A stretch of 64,000 bases of DNA from assembly GCA_900313235.1 (NCBI GenBank), contig OMQN01000004.1, positions 1-64,000 on the forward strand. The letters are read 5' to 3'. Under the pieces are notes generated by a model. That model had not been told where the DNA came from. It did no database searches and saw nothing but the letters and a program-made list of their open reading frames with translations. Below are positions 7,430 to 15,446 of this stretch, piece by piece (the first letter of the stretch is position 1; each line of letters starts with the position of its first letter). This DNA is from an uncultured Prevotellaceae bacterium (GTDB lineage Bacteria > Bacteroidota > Bacteroidia > Bacteroidales > Bacteroidaceae). Made by a program: the position numbers and the translations under genes.

Positions 7430-8431
7430 TTATTTATAGAAGTTTTTTTCGAAGGCTGTAAACTCGTCTTGCTTCAAAATACAGCGTTTCCACCACGACT
7501 CTATGAATCCGAAGCCGTAGCCCATCAGTTGAGTGAAGGCGGCAGGAATGGAGAGCAGTCCTACCCATAAGCTTTTGTTCTGCATCGACGAGTCTACAAA
7601 GATGAGCAGACAGTACAGCAGAAGGGGCAACAGGGTCAGACCATAGCAGAACGGTGCCAACAGTAGACAGCCTATAACGCCAAGGGTGAAAACCATCGGC
7701 AACAGATGAACCAGTTTCATAGTTCCTGGGTGGCGCTTCTCCAGGTTGATGCGAGCAATGCCGCTGTTATAGACCTGACGGAAGAACTTACGGAAGTCAG
7801 TACGGCGCTTATGCCACACCCATGCTTCGGGGAATAGTTGAGGCAGATAGCCTGCCTCAACGATACGGTAGGAGAAGTCTACATCCTCACCAAAGCGCAT
7901 CTTCGAAAAACCGCCAAGCTGCTGGTATACATCGCGACGAATTCCCATGTTAAACGAGCGGGGGAAGAACTTGTCGAGCTTTTTCTTACCACCACGGATG
8001 CCACCCGTCGTGAAAAACGACGTCATGGAATAACTGATGGCTTTCTGTACAGGCGTGAACGACGAATGCGCAGCATCAGGACCGCCCCAGGCAACGATGG
8101 GCTGCCGACTATTTGTCGTTAGCGCTTTCTCCGTGGCCTCCAGATAACCTTCTGGCAGTACAACGTCGGAGTCGAGAATGATAACAATGTCACCCTGTGC
8201 ACGCTCCACACCGTAGTTACGGCTTTGACCGGGGCCACTATTCTCTTTGTAGTAATAATGCAAAGCAAGGATGCTTGCGTACTTGTCGCAAACATCCTTG
8301 CAAGGTTTCTTCGATCCGTCTTCAACAATAATGACCTCAAAGTCCTTCACTGTTTGGGAGCAGAGGCTCTCAAGCAACTCGTCGACCTCGTCAGGACGAT
8401 TGAAGACTGGAACAATAATCGAATACTTCAT
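7430..8431 (-). CDS. Family 2 glycosyltransferase with C-terminal membrane segments
   Basis: 333-residue GT-A glycosyltransferase. The N-terminal domain shows SIIVPVFNRPDEVDELLESL, the nucleotide-sugar site VIIVEDGS, the metal-binding ILDSDVVLPEG (DxD-like DSD) and an acceptor-side GEDVDFSYR motif. Two to three hydrophobic segments at about 240-310 (LVHLLPMVFTLGVIGCLLLA, LLPLLLYCLLIFV) place it at the inner membrane, probably adding sugar to a lipid-linked or surface polysaccharide; the substrate is unknown. ATG 8431 is preferred over TTG 8437 because the upstream bases belong to a junction repeat. It lies between efp and radC in one leftward unit. Confidence 0.88.
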   Translation of the reverse strand: MKYSIIVPVFNRPDEVDELLESLCSQTVKDFEVIIVEDGSKKPCKDVCDKYASILALHYYYKENSGPGQSRNYGVERAQGDIVIILDSDVVLPEGYLEATEKALTTNSRQPIVAWGGPDAAHSSFTPVQKAISYSMTSFFTTGGIRGGKKKLDKFFPRSFNMGIRRDVYQQLGGFSKMRFGEDVDFSYRIVEAGYLPQLFPEAWVWHKRRTDFRKFFRQVYNSGIARINLEKRHPGTMKLVHLLPMVFTLGVIGCLLLAPFCYGLTLLPLLLYCLLIFVDSSMQNKSLWVGLLSIPAAFTQLMGYGFGFIESWWKRCILKQDEFTAFEKNFYK

Positions 8432-8432
8432 G

Positions 8433-8467
8433 GCCAATAGCCAACAGCTAATAGCTAAAAGCCAAGA
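8433..8467. repeat. 7-bp-period repeat (GCYAAYA type), five units
   Basis: GCCAATA, GCCAACA, GCTAATA, GCTAAAA, GCCAAGA fill the whole spacer between the glycosyltransferase start and the efp stop. Confidence 0.8.
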
Positions 8468-9034
8468 TTACTCCTTAGCGCGAGCCAAGTAAGAACCGTC
8501 GCGGGTGTCAACCTGAATCAGGTCGCCCTCATTGATGAACAGGGGAACACGAACCTCAACACCTGTCTCCAGTGTAGCTGGCTTCAGGGTGTTGGTAGCA
8601 GTGTCGCCCTTGATGCCAGGCTCAGAGTGAGTCACGCGGAGAATGGTCTTCACTGGCATCTCAGCATAGAGGATGGTACCATCAGTAGTGTCGCTGACAA
8701 CAGATACAACGTCGCCCTCCTTCATGTACTCGTGACCAATAACGAGGTCGTTAGCGATGGGAATCTGCTCAAAAGTCTCCTGATTCATGAAGATGCGGCC
8801 TTCCTGATCCTCATAGAGGTACTGGTAGTCACGGTGCTCGATGACAACGTCCTCCAGTTTCTCACCGATATTGTAGCGGCGCTCCAGCACACGACCGTCA
8901 GTAACGTTCTTCATCTTGATGTTCATGATAGTGTTTCCCTTACCGGGCTTACGATGCTGGAAGTCGATGCAAACCCAAATGGCACCGTCCATGCGAATGG
9001 CGGTTCCCTTCTTAATGTCTTGTGAATTAATCAT
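8468..9034 (-). CDS. efp: Translation elongation factor P
   Basis: 188-residue EF-P, which enters the ribosomal E site and relieves stalling at polyproline stretches. The three-domain layout is visible: KOW-like N-terminal domain with the modification loop HRKPGKGNT, an OB domain around YQYLYEDQEGRIFMNQETFEQ, and the C-terminal VEVRVPLFINEGDLIQVDTR. The tip residue of the loop is Lys32, so the rhamnosyl-arginine route is excluded. Whether a lysine modification enzyme exists elsewhere cannot be told from this window. Length is standard. It is the first gene of the leftward efp-GT2-radC unit. Confidence 0.96.
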   Translation of the reverse strand: MINSQDIKKGTAIRMDGAIWVCIDFQHRKPGKGNTIMNIKMKNVTDGRVLERRYNIGEKLEDVVIEHRDYQYLYEDQEGRIFMNQETFEQIPIANDLVIGHEYMKEGDVVSVVSDTTDGTILYAEMPVKTILRVTHSEPGIKGDTATNTLKPATLETGVEVRVPLFINEGDLIQVDTRDGSYLARAKE

Positions 9035-9077
9035 AAAAATATGCTATTATAATATGTAAAATGTCATTTTGCGGGTG

Positions 9078-9106
9078 CAAAGGTACGAAGAAAAATTAAA
9101 AAATGA
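9078..9106 (-). promoter_or_regulatory. Promoter for efp
   Basis: On the minus strand the -7 box TACCTTTG is at 9085-9078. The -33 region is AT-rich with no clear TTTG at the standard distance. Confidence 0.55.
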
Positions 9107-9135
9107 ACATGAAACATTAAAAAAATTGCTTGAAA

Positions 9136-9167
9136 CTTGCACAATTAGAAATAATTATGTAATTTTG
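9136..9167 (+). promoter_or_regulatory. Promoter for rpmH
   Basis: CTTG at 9136-9139, 20-nt spacer, TAATTTTG at 9160-9167, fitting the Bacteroidetes consensus. It is divergent from the efp promoter. Confidence 0.8.
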
Positions 9168-9211
9168 CAGCCCGAATTGACGAATTACAACAATAAAAAT
9201 AATATAGAACA

Positions 9212-9367
9212 ATGAAAAGAACATTTCAGCCGCACAATCGTCGCCGCGTGAACAAGCATGGTTTCCGTGAGCGTATGGCAACAAAGAATGGTCGTCGCGT
9301 ACTGGCTTCTCGCCGCGCTAAGGGCCGCAAGAAGTTAACTGTTTCTGACGAGCACCACGGAAAGTAA
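9212..9367 (+). CDS. rpmH: 50S ribosomal protein L34
   Basis: A 51-codon gene encoding [18 protein letters not shown] followed by [20 protein letters not shown] and [13 protein letters not shown], the canonical bacterial L34 (arginine/lysine-rich, binds 23S rRNA in the large subunit). It has its own promoter 45 nt upstream and a strong terminator 57 nt downstream, so it is a single-gene transcript here, not joined to rnpA as in many other bacteria. The C-terminal [10 protein letters not shown] extension is usual in Bacteroidetes. A 7-bp-period repeat follows the stop codon. Confidence 0.97.
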   Translation: MKRTFQPHNRRRVNKHGFRERMATKNGRRVLASRRAKGRKKLTVSDEHHGK

Positions 9368-9372
9368 TTCTA

Positions 9373-9421
9373 GGCTGTTAGCTGTTAGCTATTAGCTATT
9401 GGCCAAAAGCCAAATGCCATA
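9373..9421. repeat. 7-bp-period repeat, seven units, switching strand polarity
   Basis: GGCTGTT, AGCTGTT, AGCTATT, AGCTATT are followed by GGCCAAA, AGCCAAA, TGCCATA: the first four are the reverse complement of the GCYAAYA unit and the last three are in the forward sense. Confidence 0.8.
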
Positions 9422-9423
9422 AG

Positions 9424-9461
9424 AATTGGGTATGTTTTTAGAAATATACCCAATTTTTTTT
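9424..9461 (+). terminator. rpmH terminator
   Basis: Perfect 10-bp stem AATTGGGTAT (9424-9433) with ATACCCAATT (9446-9455), then a T-run to 9461. Confidence 0.92.
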
Positions 9462-9490
9462 GCGTTTGTCAATTATTCTTTGTACTTTTG
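9459..9490 (+). promoter_or_regulatory. Promoter for the PASTA-rluD-ddl unit
   Basis: TTTG at 9459-9462 (made from the last T residues of the rpmH terminator), 20-nt spacer, TACTTTTG at 9483-9490. Confidence 0.8.
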
Positions 9491-9516
9491 CGAAATCATA
9501 GCACTAAAGAGACAGC

Positions 9517-10158
9517 ATGAACATAAAAGAATCTTTAAGTAAGATATTTGACCGTTATGTAGTCATCAACTTATCAGCGATGCTGGTGGTGGTTATCTTG
9601 CTATGCGTAGGTGTGGGCTTCGGCCTGGACATCTATACTCATCATGGCGAAGATATCACGGTGCCCAACTTAAAAGGAATGGACATCGACAAGGCCGAGC
9701 GCCACATCAACCAGATGGGGCTGAGCATTGTCGTCAATGATTCAGGCTTTAACAAAACCTTACCCGCAGACTGCATCCTGTTGCAGACACCTGGCGAGGG
9801 TCAGAAGGTTAAGCAAGGCCACATCATCTACGTGACTGTCAACTCCCCATCGTCGCCATCTTTTACCATACCTGACATCATCGACAATTCCAGTGTCCGC
9901 GAGGCAGAAGCCAAGCTGACGGCTATGGGATTCCGTCTATATCCGCACAAAATGGTTGATGGTGAGAAAGACTGGGTGTATGGAGTTTTGTGCCATGGGC
10001 GTCATGTAGCCAATGGAGACCGCATCTCTATCGACCACCCGCTGACGCTGATAGTAGGAAAGGGCACTATCGAGGACTTGGAAGATGTGGACATGGTGGA
10101 TGCCGAGGAAGTGGAAGAAGGTGGTACCGACGACTTCGAGGAAGTTCAGGAACCGTAA
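9517..10158 (+). CDS. Membrane-anchored PASTA-domain protein
   Basis: 213-residue protein with a short cytoplasmic N-terminus, one membrane helix (about residues 19-42, LSAMLVVVILLCVGVGFGL) and an extracytoplasmic part with two PASTA domains. The first is VPNLKGMDIDKAERHINQMG at about 51-112; the second is IPDIIDNSSVREAEAKLTAM at 117-185. The acidic tail ends EEVQEP. PASTA domains bind peptidoglycan precursors in Ser/Thr kinases and PBPs, but no kinase or transpeptidase domain is present here. Genes for rluD and D-Ala-D-Ala ligase follow directly, so a link to cell-wall synthesis is plausible. The start ATG 9517 lies 26 nt after a good -7 box. Confidence 0.88.
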   Translation: MNIKESLSKIFDRYVVINLSAMLVVVILLCVGVGFGLDIYTHHGEDITVPNLKGMDIDKAERHINQMGLSIVVNDSGFNKTLPADCILLQTPGEGQKVKQGHIIYVTVNSPSSPSFTIPDIIDNSSVREAEAKLTAMGFRLYPHKMVDGEKDWVYGVLCHGRHVANGDRISIDHPLTLIVGKGTIEDLEDVDMVDAEEVEEGGTDDFEEVQEP

Positions 10159-10171
10159 TCAATAGATTGGA

Positions 10172-11248
10172 ATGACGGAAGAACTCGACGACATAGAACT
10201 CTTCGACAGCGATGCTGATTGCAACCAGACAGAAGAAGGTCAGCTGTACGAACACCTGCGCATGGAGGTAGACCGCGGGCAGGAACCTGTACGTATTGAC
10301 AAATACATGTCGGAACACGTGCAGCACTCCTCACGCAACCGCATCCAGAAAGCAGCCGACGCAGGATTCATCCAGGTGAATGGCACGCCCGTCAAGAGCA
10401 ACTATAAGGTACGCCCAGGCGACGTTATCACGCTAATGCTCGACCGTCCGCACTATGAAACGACCATTGAACCAGAGGATATTCCTCTGAATGTGGTCTA
10501 TGAGGACGACCAGCTGATGGTCATCAATAAGCCGGCAGGACTGGTGGTACACCCCGGAGTGGGCAATTTCCACGGCACACTGGTCAACGCCATTGCCTGG
10601 CACCTGCGCAACCTTCCCTCGTACGACCCTAACGACCCGAGTGTTGGACTGGTACACCGCATCGACAAAGACACCAGCGGTCTGCTGGTCATCGCAAAGA
10701 CCCCCGAAGCCAAGACAGAGCTGGGTGCCCAGTTCTTCAACCACGACACACACCGCAGCTACCAGGCGCTGGTATGGGGCAACTTCACGGAAGACACGGG
10801 GCGCATAGAAGGCAATATAGGCCGAGACCCCAAGGACCGTCAGCGCATGGCGGTATTTCCTCCAGGCTCTGACATTGGCAAGAGTGCCGTCACCCACTAC
10901 CGCGTATTGGAGCGCTATGGCTATACCACCTTGGTGGAGTGCCGTCTAGAGACAGGACGTACCCACCAGATTCGTGCCCACATGAAGCATATCGGGCACC
11001 CGCTGTTTGCCGATGAGCGCTATGGCGGCACAGAGATACTACGCGGAGAGCGTACCGCCAGCTACAAGGCCTATATTCAAAACTGCTTCAAGCTGTGCAA
11101 CCGACAGGCACTACACGCCAAGACGCTGGGGTTTGTACACCCCGTCACACACCTGCAGATGGACTTCACCAGCGAACTAGCTGATGACATGCAGGCACTC
11201 ATCGAGAAGTGGCGGAACTATACACGAAATACAGAAATCACAAAATAA
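10172..11248 (+). CDS. rluD: 23S rRNA pseudouridine synthase, RluD-type
   Basis: 358-residue RluA-family enzyme. An acidic N-terminal extension (about 45 residues) precedes an S4 RNA-binding domain (IDKYMSEHVQHSSRNRIQKA, about 47-105). The catalytic domain has GLVHRIDKDTSGLLVIAKT, with Asp165 as the catalytic nucleophile, and ends with the conserved ETGRTHQIRAHM. S4 plus this catalytic domain is the RluD arrangement, which modifies helix 69 of 23S rRNA, needed for ribosome maturation. It begins 13 nt after the PASTA gene and is followed 11 nt later by ddl, an order often kept in Bacteroidales. Confidence 0.92.
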   Translation: MTEELDDIELFDSDADCNQTEEGQLYEHLRMEVDRGQEPVRIDKYMSEHVQHSSRNRIQKAADAGFIQVNGTPVKSNYKVRPGDVITLMLDRPHYETTIEPEDIPLNVVYEDDQLMVINKPAGLVVHPGVGNFHGTLVNAIAWHLRNLPSYDPNDPSVGLVHRIDKDTSGLLVIAKTPEAKTELGAQFFNHDTHRSYQALVWGNFTEDTGRIEGNIGRDPKDRQRMAVFPPGSDIGKSAVTHYRVLERYGYTTLVECRLETGRTHQIRAHMKHIGHPLFADERYGGTEILRGERTASYKAYIQNCFKLCNRQALHAKTLGFVHPVTHLQMDFTSELADDMQALIEKWRNYTRNTEITK

Positions 11249-11259
11249 GGAAAAGATAG

Positions 11260-12249
11260 ATGGAACATCTGAAACGCAACATCGCCATTGTATGTGGCGG
11301 AGACTCTTCTGAACACGATGTATCCCTGCGTTCAGCACAGGGACTGTACTCATTCTTCGACAAGGAGCGCTATAACGTGTATATTGTCGACATCAAGGGC
11401 CAGGACTGGCATGTAGAACTGGCGGGCGGCATCACGGCACGCATTGACCGCAACGACTTCTCGTTTGTGGAAGACGGCAAGGCCAAGTTATTCGACTATG
11501 CCTATATCACCATCCATGGCACCCCTGGCGAGAATGGTATTCTGCAGGGCTACTTCGACTTGATTGGCCTGCCCTACTCCACCAGCGGCGTACTCGTCGA
11601 GGCGATGACCTTTGATAAATTTGTCCTCAACCAGTACCTGCGTGGCTATGGCATCAGCGTGGCCGACTCACTGCTCATCCGTCAGGGTTATGAGCAACTG
11701 GTCAGCGACGACGTAATAGAGCAGCGCATCGGCATGCCTTGTTTCGTCAAGCCTGCTGCCGACGGTTCGTCTTTCGGTGTCAGCAAGGTGAAGAACAAGG
11801 ATCAATTGGCTCCCGCCATTCGTAAAGCCATGTTAGAAAGTTCGGAAATCATGGTCGAGCAGTACCTGGAAGGTACAGAAATCTCTATCGGTGTTTATAA
11901 GACGCACGACAAGTCGGTAGTGTTGCCTGCCACAGAGGTGGTTACCAGCAACGAGTTTTTCGACTACGACGCCAAATACAACGGTCAAGTACAAGAAATA
12001 ACGCCTGCTCGCCTGTCAGAGGATGTGACACGTCGCGTTCGCGAAATTACTAGTCATATCTACGACATCCTGCACTGCAACGGCATTATCCGCATCGACT
12101 ACATTATCTCTAAGGAAGGTAAGATTTCTATGTTGGAGGTGAACACCACACCTGGTATGACACCCACCAGTTTTATTCCCCAGCAAGTGCGTGCAGCAGG
12201 CCTGGAGATGAAGAATGTTCTGACTGACATCGTTGAGAATCAGTTTTAA
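11260..12249 (+). CDS. ddl: D-alanine--D-alanine ligase
   Basis: 329-residue ATP-grasp ligase that joins two D-alanines for peptidoglycan precursor synthesis in the cytoplasm. Visible features are the N-terminal IAIVCGGDSSEHDVSLRSA (substrate loop with Glu-His), HGTPGENGILQGYFDLIGLP, the ATP-site FVKPAADGSSFGVSKV, VEQYLEGTEISIG, and the C-terminal metal/ATP segment IRIDYIISKEGKISMLEVNT then PGMTPTSFIPQQ. The last conserved block contains the Asn-Thr-xx-Gly-Met pattern. Length is typical. It sits third in the PASTA-rluD-ddl unit. Confidence 0.95.
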   Translation: MEHLKRNIAIVCGGDSSEHDVSLRSAQGLYSFFDKERYNVYIVDIKGQDWHVELAGGITARIDRNDFSFVEDGKAKLFDYAYITIHGTPGENGILQGYFDLIGLPYSTSGVLVEAMTFDKFVLNQYLRGYGISVADSLLIRQGYEQLVSDDVIEQRIGMPCFVKPAADGSSFGVSKVKNKDQLAPAIRKAMLESSEIMVEQYLEGTEISIGVYKTHDKSVVLPATEVVTSNEFFDYDAKYNGQVQEITPARLSEDVTRRVREITSHIYDILHCNGIIRIDYIISKEGKISMLEVNTTPGMTPTSFIPQQVRAAGLEMKNVLTDIVENQF

Positions 12250-12253
12250 GGAA

Positions 12254-12274
12254 GAAGGTAAGAGTGAAGAGTGT
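12254..12274. repeat. 7-bp-period repeat (AGAGTGA type), three units
   Basis: GAAGGTA, AGAGTGA, AGAGTGT occupy the ddl-acyltransferase spacer; related arrays are at 13436-13463 and 14337-14357. Confidence 0.65.
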
Positions 12275-12290
12275 ATAATTTGCTACCGCT

Positions 12291-13451
12291 ATGGAGAAGT
12301 ACGACATCAAGGAGTTTGACGAAATACGGCCTTATGAGGCTGGAGAAATGAAGCAGGCCTTCAACGACTTGTTGAATGACCGTCAGTTCTCAATGATACT
12401 AAAGGGCTTTGCCCCTTGGCTGCCCAAGACTGTCCGTAACGGTTTACTGAGACTGCTGTTTACAGGCATCAAGACGCCACTGGACTTCCAAAAGCGCTTT
12501 ATGAAGCCCGTCGTCAACTGGATTATCCGAAAGCACACCGATGGCTGTTCGTTTGACGACGACCTGCTGCCGGCAGACAAGTCACTGCGCTACACCTTCA
12601 TCAGCAACCACCGCGACATCGTACTCGACTCGGCTTTTCTGGACGTGAAACTCGTCAACGCAGGCTATCCCAACACCGTAGAGATAGGCATTGGTGACAA
12701 CCTACTCATCTACCCATGGATCAAGCGTTTGGTGCGCATGAACAAGGCCTTCACCGTTCGCCGTGGTTTGACGGCTCACGAGATGATGCGCTCTTCTCAA
12801 CTCATGAGCCGATATATCCACTTTGCCGTCAGTCAGAAGAAAGAGAACATTTGGATAGCCCAGCGCGAAGGCCGTGCCAAGGACTCCAGCGACCACACGC
12901 AGGATGCCGTGTTGAAGATGCTGGCGATGGGCGGCAATCTCAGCGAACTGAACATTTGTCCACTAACCATCAGCTACGAGTTCGACCCTTGTGACTACCT
13001 GAAGGCTCAAGAGTTCCAGCAGAAGCGCGACAATCCTGCATTCAAGAAGTCACGCCAGGACGACCTCGACAACATGAAGACGGGCATCTTCGGCTACAAG
13101 GGACGTGTCCACTATCATTGCGGTGCACCCATCAACCAGTGGCTTTCCGAGTTGGAAGGTCTTCCACGCAACGAGTTTTTCCAACAGCTCAGCCAGCGCA
13201 TCGACCAGGAGATCCATGCAGGTTACCGGCTGTACCCTTGTAACTACATCGCCCTGGATCAGTTAGAAGGAACCTCAACGTATGCCTGCCAGTATACGCA
13301 GAAGGACATGGACCGCTTTGAGAATTACCTAACTGGTCAGCTGGCCAAGATCAACATTCCCGACAAAGACGAAGTTTTTCTCCGCGAGCGCATGCTGACC
13401 ATGTATGCCAATCCCGTGCGCAACTACCTTAAAGCAAAGAGTAAAAAGTGA
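12291..13451 (+). CDS. Acyltransferase of the PlsC-like (glycerophosphate acyltransferase) superfamily
   Basis: 386-residue protein with the acyltransferase signature spread over residues 90-200: FISNHRDIVLDSAF (a His...Asp motif, spaced one residue longer than the usual HX4D) and IWIAQREGRAKDSSD (the EGR-type substrate-binding motif). PlsC-like enzymes acylate glycerol phosphate or lipid intermediates. Length and the lack of membrane helices suggest a Bacteroidetes-specific cytoplasmic or peripheral variant, so the exact substrate is unknown. The C-terminal residues KAKSKK are encoded by a 7-bp-period repeat, and its stop codon overlaps the GTG start of the next gene by 4 nt (GTGA). Confidence 0.82.
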   Translation: MEKYDIKEFDEIRPYEAGEMKQAFNDLLNDRQFSMILKGFAPWLPKTVRNGLLRLLFTGIKTPLDFQKRFMKPVVNWIIRKHTDGCSFDDDLLPADKSLRYTFISNHRDIVLDSAFLDVKLVNAGYPNTVEIGIGDNLLIYPWIKRLVRMNKAFTVRRGLTAHEMMRSSQLMSRYIHFAVSQKKENIWIAQREGRAKDSSDHTQDAVLKMLAMGGNLSELNICPLTISYEFDPCDYLKAQEFQQKRDNPAFKKSRQDDLDNMKTGIFGYKGRVHYHCGAPINQWLSELEGLPRNEFFQQLSQRIDQEIHAGYRLYPCNYIALDQLEGTSTYACQYTQKDMDRFENYLTGQLAKINIPDKDEVFLRERMLTMYANPVRNYLKAKSKK

Positions 13452-13463
13452 AGAGTGAGAAGA
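13436..13463. repeat. 7-bp-period repeat (AGAGTGA type) spanning a stop/start overlap
   Basis: AAAGAGT, AAAAAGT, GAAGAGT, GAGAAGA. The array encodes the last residues of the acyltransferase in one frame and the first residues (MKSEK) of the lipoprotein in another. Confidence 0.75.
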
Positions 13464-14140
13464 TAGCTACCGCTTCTAGAGCAATCCTGTATGTAGCCAT
13501 ATTATGGCTGCCTCTTCTTATAGCATGCCAAAGGGACAGCTACGAGAAAGGTGAAGGTCGCTATTCATTGCTGCAGGCCGATTTTGCCTGCCTCACCGTT
13601 GACAGCGAGAAGCAAGGGGTGTCGTTCATTACCGATGAGGGTGAGCACTACCTTCTCCGCAATCCGGTAAAAGCATCATGGATAGAGACGGCCGACACCG
13701 TCTATCGCACCTATTTATATTATAATAAGGTGGAGGACGGTAAGGCACAGGCGAAGTCAATAGGAATTCTGCCTACGTTGATAGCCCGTGATGCCAAGGA
13801 CTTCAAACGCCAGCCTCAGGACCCTGTAGGCATGGAGAGTGTCTGGCTGACCCGCAACGGCAAATATATCAATATGGGATTGTTACTCAAGAATGGCCGT
13901 GACGACAATGGTAAAGAGGGCACACATGCCCTGGCGCTGGTACTCGACGAGGTTCGTCAGAATGCCGACCAGACACAGACAATCTACTACCGTCTGCTCC
14001 ATGAACAAGGAGAGAGTCCACAGTATTATACCAACCGCCGCTATGTGTGTATTCTGCTTCCAACAAAAGAACGGCCAGACAGCGTGTGTCTGACCGTTAA
14101 TACCTACGACGGTGTTGTCGTCAGAAAATTCAAATTGTAG
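13448..14140 (+). CDS. Lipoprotein of unknown function (DUF4738/NigD-like appearance)
   Basis: 230-residue protein starting at GTG 13448, overlapping the upstream stop by 4 nt, so translation is coupled. The N-terminus RAILYVAILWLPLLIACQRD is a lipoprotein signal with acylated Cys about residue 27. The mature part is beta-rich, with strands like YCVILLPTKERPD-type segments near the C-terminus (RYVCILLPTKERPDSVCLTV), resembling small Bacteroidetes DUF4738 or NigD-like lipoproteins; I cannot separate these by eye. It is the last gene of the ddl-containing unit and converges on the rubredoxin gene, with only 3 nt between the two stop codons. Confidence 0.68.
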   Translation: MKSEKIATASRAILYVAILWLPLLIACQRDSYEKGEGRYSLLQADFACLTVDSEKQGVSFITDEGEHYLLRNPVKASWIETADTVYRTYLYYNKVEDGKAQAKSIGILPTLIARDAKDFKRQPQDPVGMESVWLTRNGKYINMGLLLKNGRDDNGKEGTHALALVLDEVRQNADQTQTIYYRLLHEQGESPQYYTNRRYVCILLPTKERPDSVCLTVNTYDGVVVRKFKL

Positions 14141-14143
14141 CCG

Positions 14144-14305
14144 TTACTCCTCCGGTGAGAACTCGTCCTTACCGACGCCACAAATAGGGCATACCCAGTC
14201 ATCGGGAATGTCTTCAAAGGCTGTTCCTGGGGCAATGCCGCCATCGGGATCTCCTACTGCGGGATCATACACGTAGCCACATGTGTCGCAAATGTACTTT
14301 TTCAT
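14144..14305 (-). CDS. Rubredoxin
   Basis: A 53-codon gene encoding a classic rubredoxin: [20 protein letters not shown] at the N-terminus and [19 protein letters not shown] at the C-terminus. Four cysteines in two CxxC(G) knuckles (Cys6, Cys9, Cys39, Cys42) bind one iron. Rubredoxins carry single electrons, in anaerobes often to rubrerythrin or superoxide reductase for oxidative-stress defence. No partner enzyme is adjacent. It lies 32 nt downstream of the GT9 gene on the same strand and ends 3 nt from the convergent lipoprotein gene. Confidence 0.96.
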   Translation of the reverse strand: MKKYICDTCGYVYDPAVGDPDGGIAPGTAFEDIPDDWVCPICGVGKDEFSPEE

Positions 14306-14336
14306 AAGCTTTTAAATTTAATGGGTTAGTAAAATA

Positions 14337-14357
14337 TTCACTTTTCACTCTTCACTC
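14337..14357. repeat. 7-bp-period repeat (reverse of AGAGTGA), three units
   Basis: TTCACTT, TTCACTC, TTCACTC on the plus strand; they encode the last residues (RVKSEK) and stop of the GT9 gene. Confidence 0.7.
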
Positions 14358-15399
14358 TCAATACCTTCTCCACCTTCTCAACGATGGTTTCTGGTGCGAT
14401 GTTACGCATACAGGCATAGTCACCACGCAGACAAGGCTTCTGGCCGAAGATGCTACACGGACGACAGTCGAGCGGAATCTGTACAGCATTGTCCTCTGAC
14501 TGCCCCCATCCCATAAAACCAGCATAGGGATGAGTAGCGCCCCAGATGCTGACGACAGGTGTGTTCGTCAGTGATGCCAAATGCATATTCGAAGAGTCCA
14601 TAGATATCATGACATCTAGATGACTCATCAGTATCAGTTCCTGATGCATCGACTCCAGCTGAGCTCCGACGTTCACACAGGCAGCATGCTGTGCACTCCA
14701 CTCTGCAAAATATTTGCTCTCCTGTTCGCCACGGCCAAAGAGCAGGATGCGTGCCTTCGGATATTTCTCCATGAGCTGCTCTATCACTTGCAACATCAAG
14801 CGAGGGGGATAAGTTTTTCCCTCGTGTGCGGCAAAAGGAGCCACACCAATCCACTGCTCATAGGATTTCTTGACACATAGCCCAGGAGGTAACATGTTTA
14901 GGTTGCCTCCTTCATCTGGGAAGATGCTCTTAAACTGTATCTCCACAGGATAGCCCAACTTGGCAAAGACGTCAACATAGTTCTGGAACGACGTAGGCTG
15001 CTGCACCAGTTCCTTGTGTGTAGGCGAAGTGATGCTGCGACGCCCCTTGCGGTGCTTATTGATATGCTCCACACGATAGCGTCCCAGATTAAAGCGCATG
15101 CGGAGATAGTTAGAGCGCAGCACATTGTGTAGGTCGGCCACTGCTGTAAACTGCTTGGCAGCCAGTCGACGATAGAGGGCGTTGAGTCCCTTGATGCCCT
15201 TGTATTCGTTTTTCAGGTCAGCAACCATGAAACCGACATTGGGTGCCAGGTCTTCAAAGAAAGGACGGGCAAAAGCTCTGCTCAGCACCGTGATGCGAAT
15301 ACCAGGATACTGGTGCGCCAAAGAATAAACGACAGGCACCATCATGGCGACATCGCCCATTGCGGAGAAGCGGATAACAAGTATGTGTTCTTTCTTCAT
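14338..15399 (-). CDS. Family 9 glycosyltransferase (heptosyltransferase-like)
   Basis: 353-residue GT-B fold enzyme of the ADP-heptose:LPS heptosyltransferase family. The N-terminal HILVIRFSAMGDVAMMVPVV is the hallmark nucleotide-side motif. The C-terminal half has WIGVAPFAAHEGKTYPPRLM, RILLFGRGEQE and the diagnostic SMDSSNMHLASLTNTPVVSI with WGATHPYAGF. It probably adds a sugar to the lipopolysaccharide core or another outer-membrane glycan. The upstream gene is DUF4254, and GT9-DUF4254 pairs are common in Bacteroidales, suggesting a shared glycan function. The C-terminal RVKSEK is encoded by a junction repeat and may be functionally neutral. Confidence 0.9.
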   Translation of the reverse strand: MKKEHILVIRFSAMGDVAMMVPVVYSLAHQYPGIRITVLSRAFARPFFEDLAPNVGFMVADLKNEYKGIKGLNALYRRLAAKQFTAVADLHNVLRSNYLRMRFNLGRYRVEHINKHRKGRRSITSPTHKELVQQPTSFQNYVDVFAKLGYPVEIQFKSIFPDEGGNLNMLPPGLCVKKSYEQWIGVAPFAAHEGKTYPPRLMLQVIEQLMEKYPKARILLFGRGEQESKYFAEWSAQHAACVNVGAQLESMHQELILMSHLDVMISMDSSNMHLASLTNTPVVSIWGATHPYAGFMGWGQSEDNAVQIPLDCRPCSIFGQKPCLRGDYACMRNIAPETIVEKVEKVLRVKSEK

Positions 15400-15402
15400 G
15401 TT

Positions 15403-15444
15403 GGTTATTAGCAGTTAGCTATTGGCTATTGGCTGTTAGCTCTT
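15403..15444. repeat. 7-bp-period repeat (GCYAAYA type, reverse sense), six units
   Basis: GGTTATT, AGCAGTT, AGCTATT, GGCTATT, GGCTGTT, AGCTCTT fill the spacer between the GT9 start and the DUF4254 stop. Confidence 0.8.
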
Positions 15445-15446
15445 AC

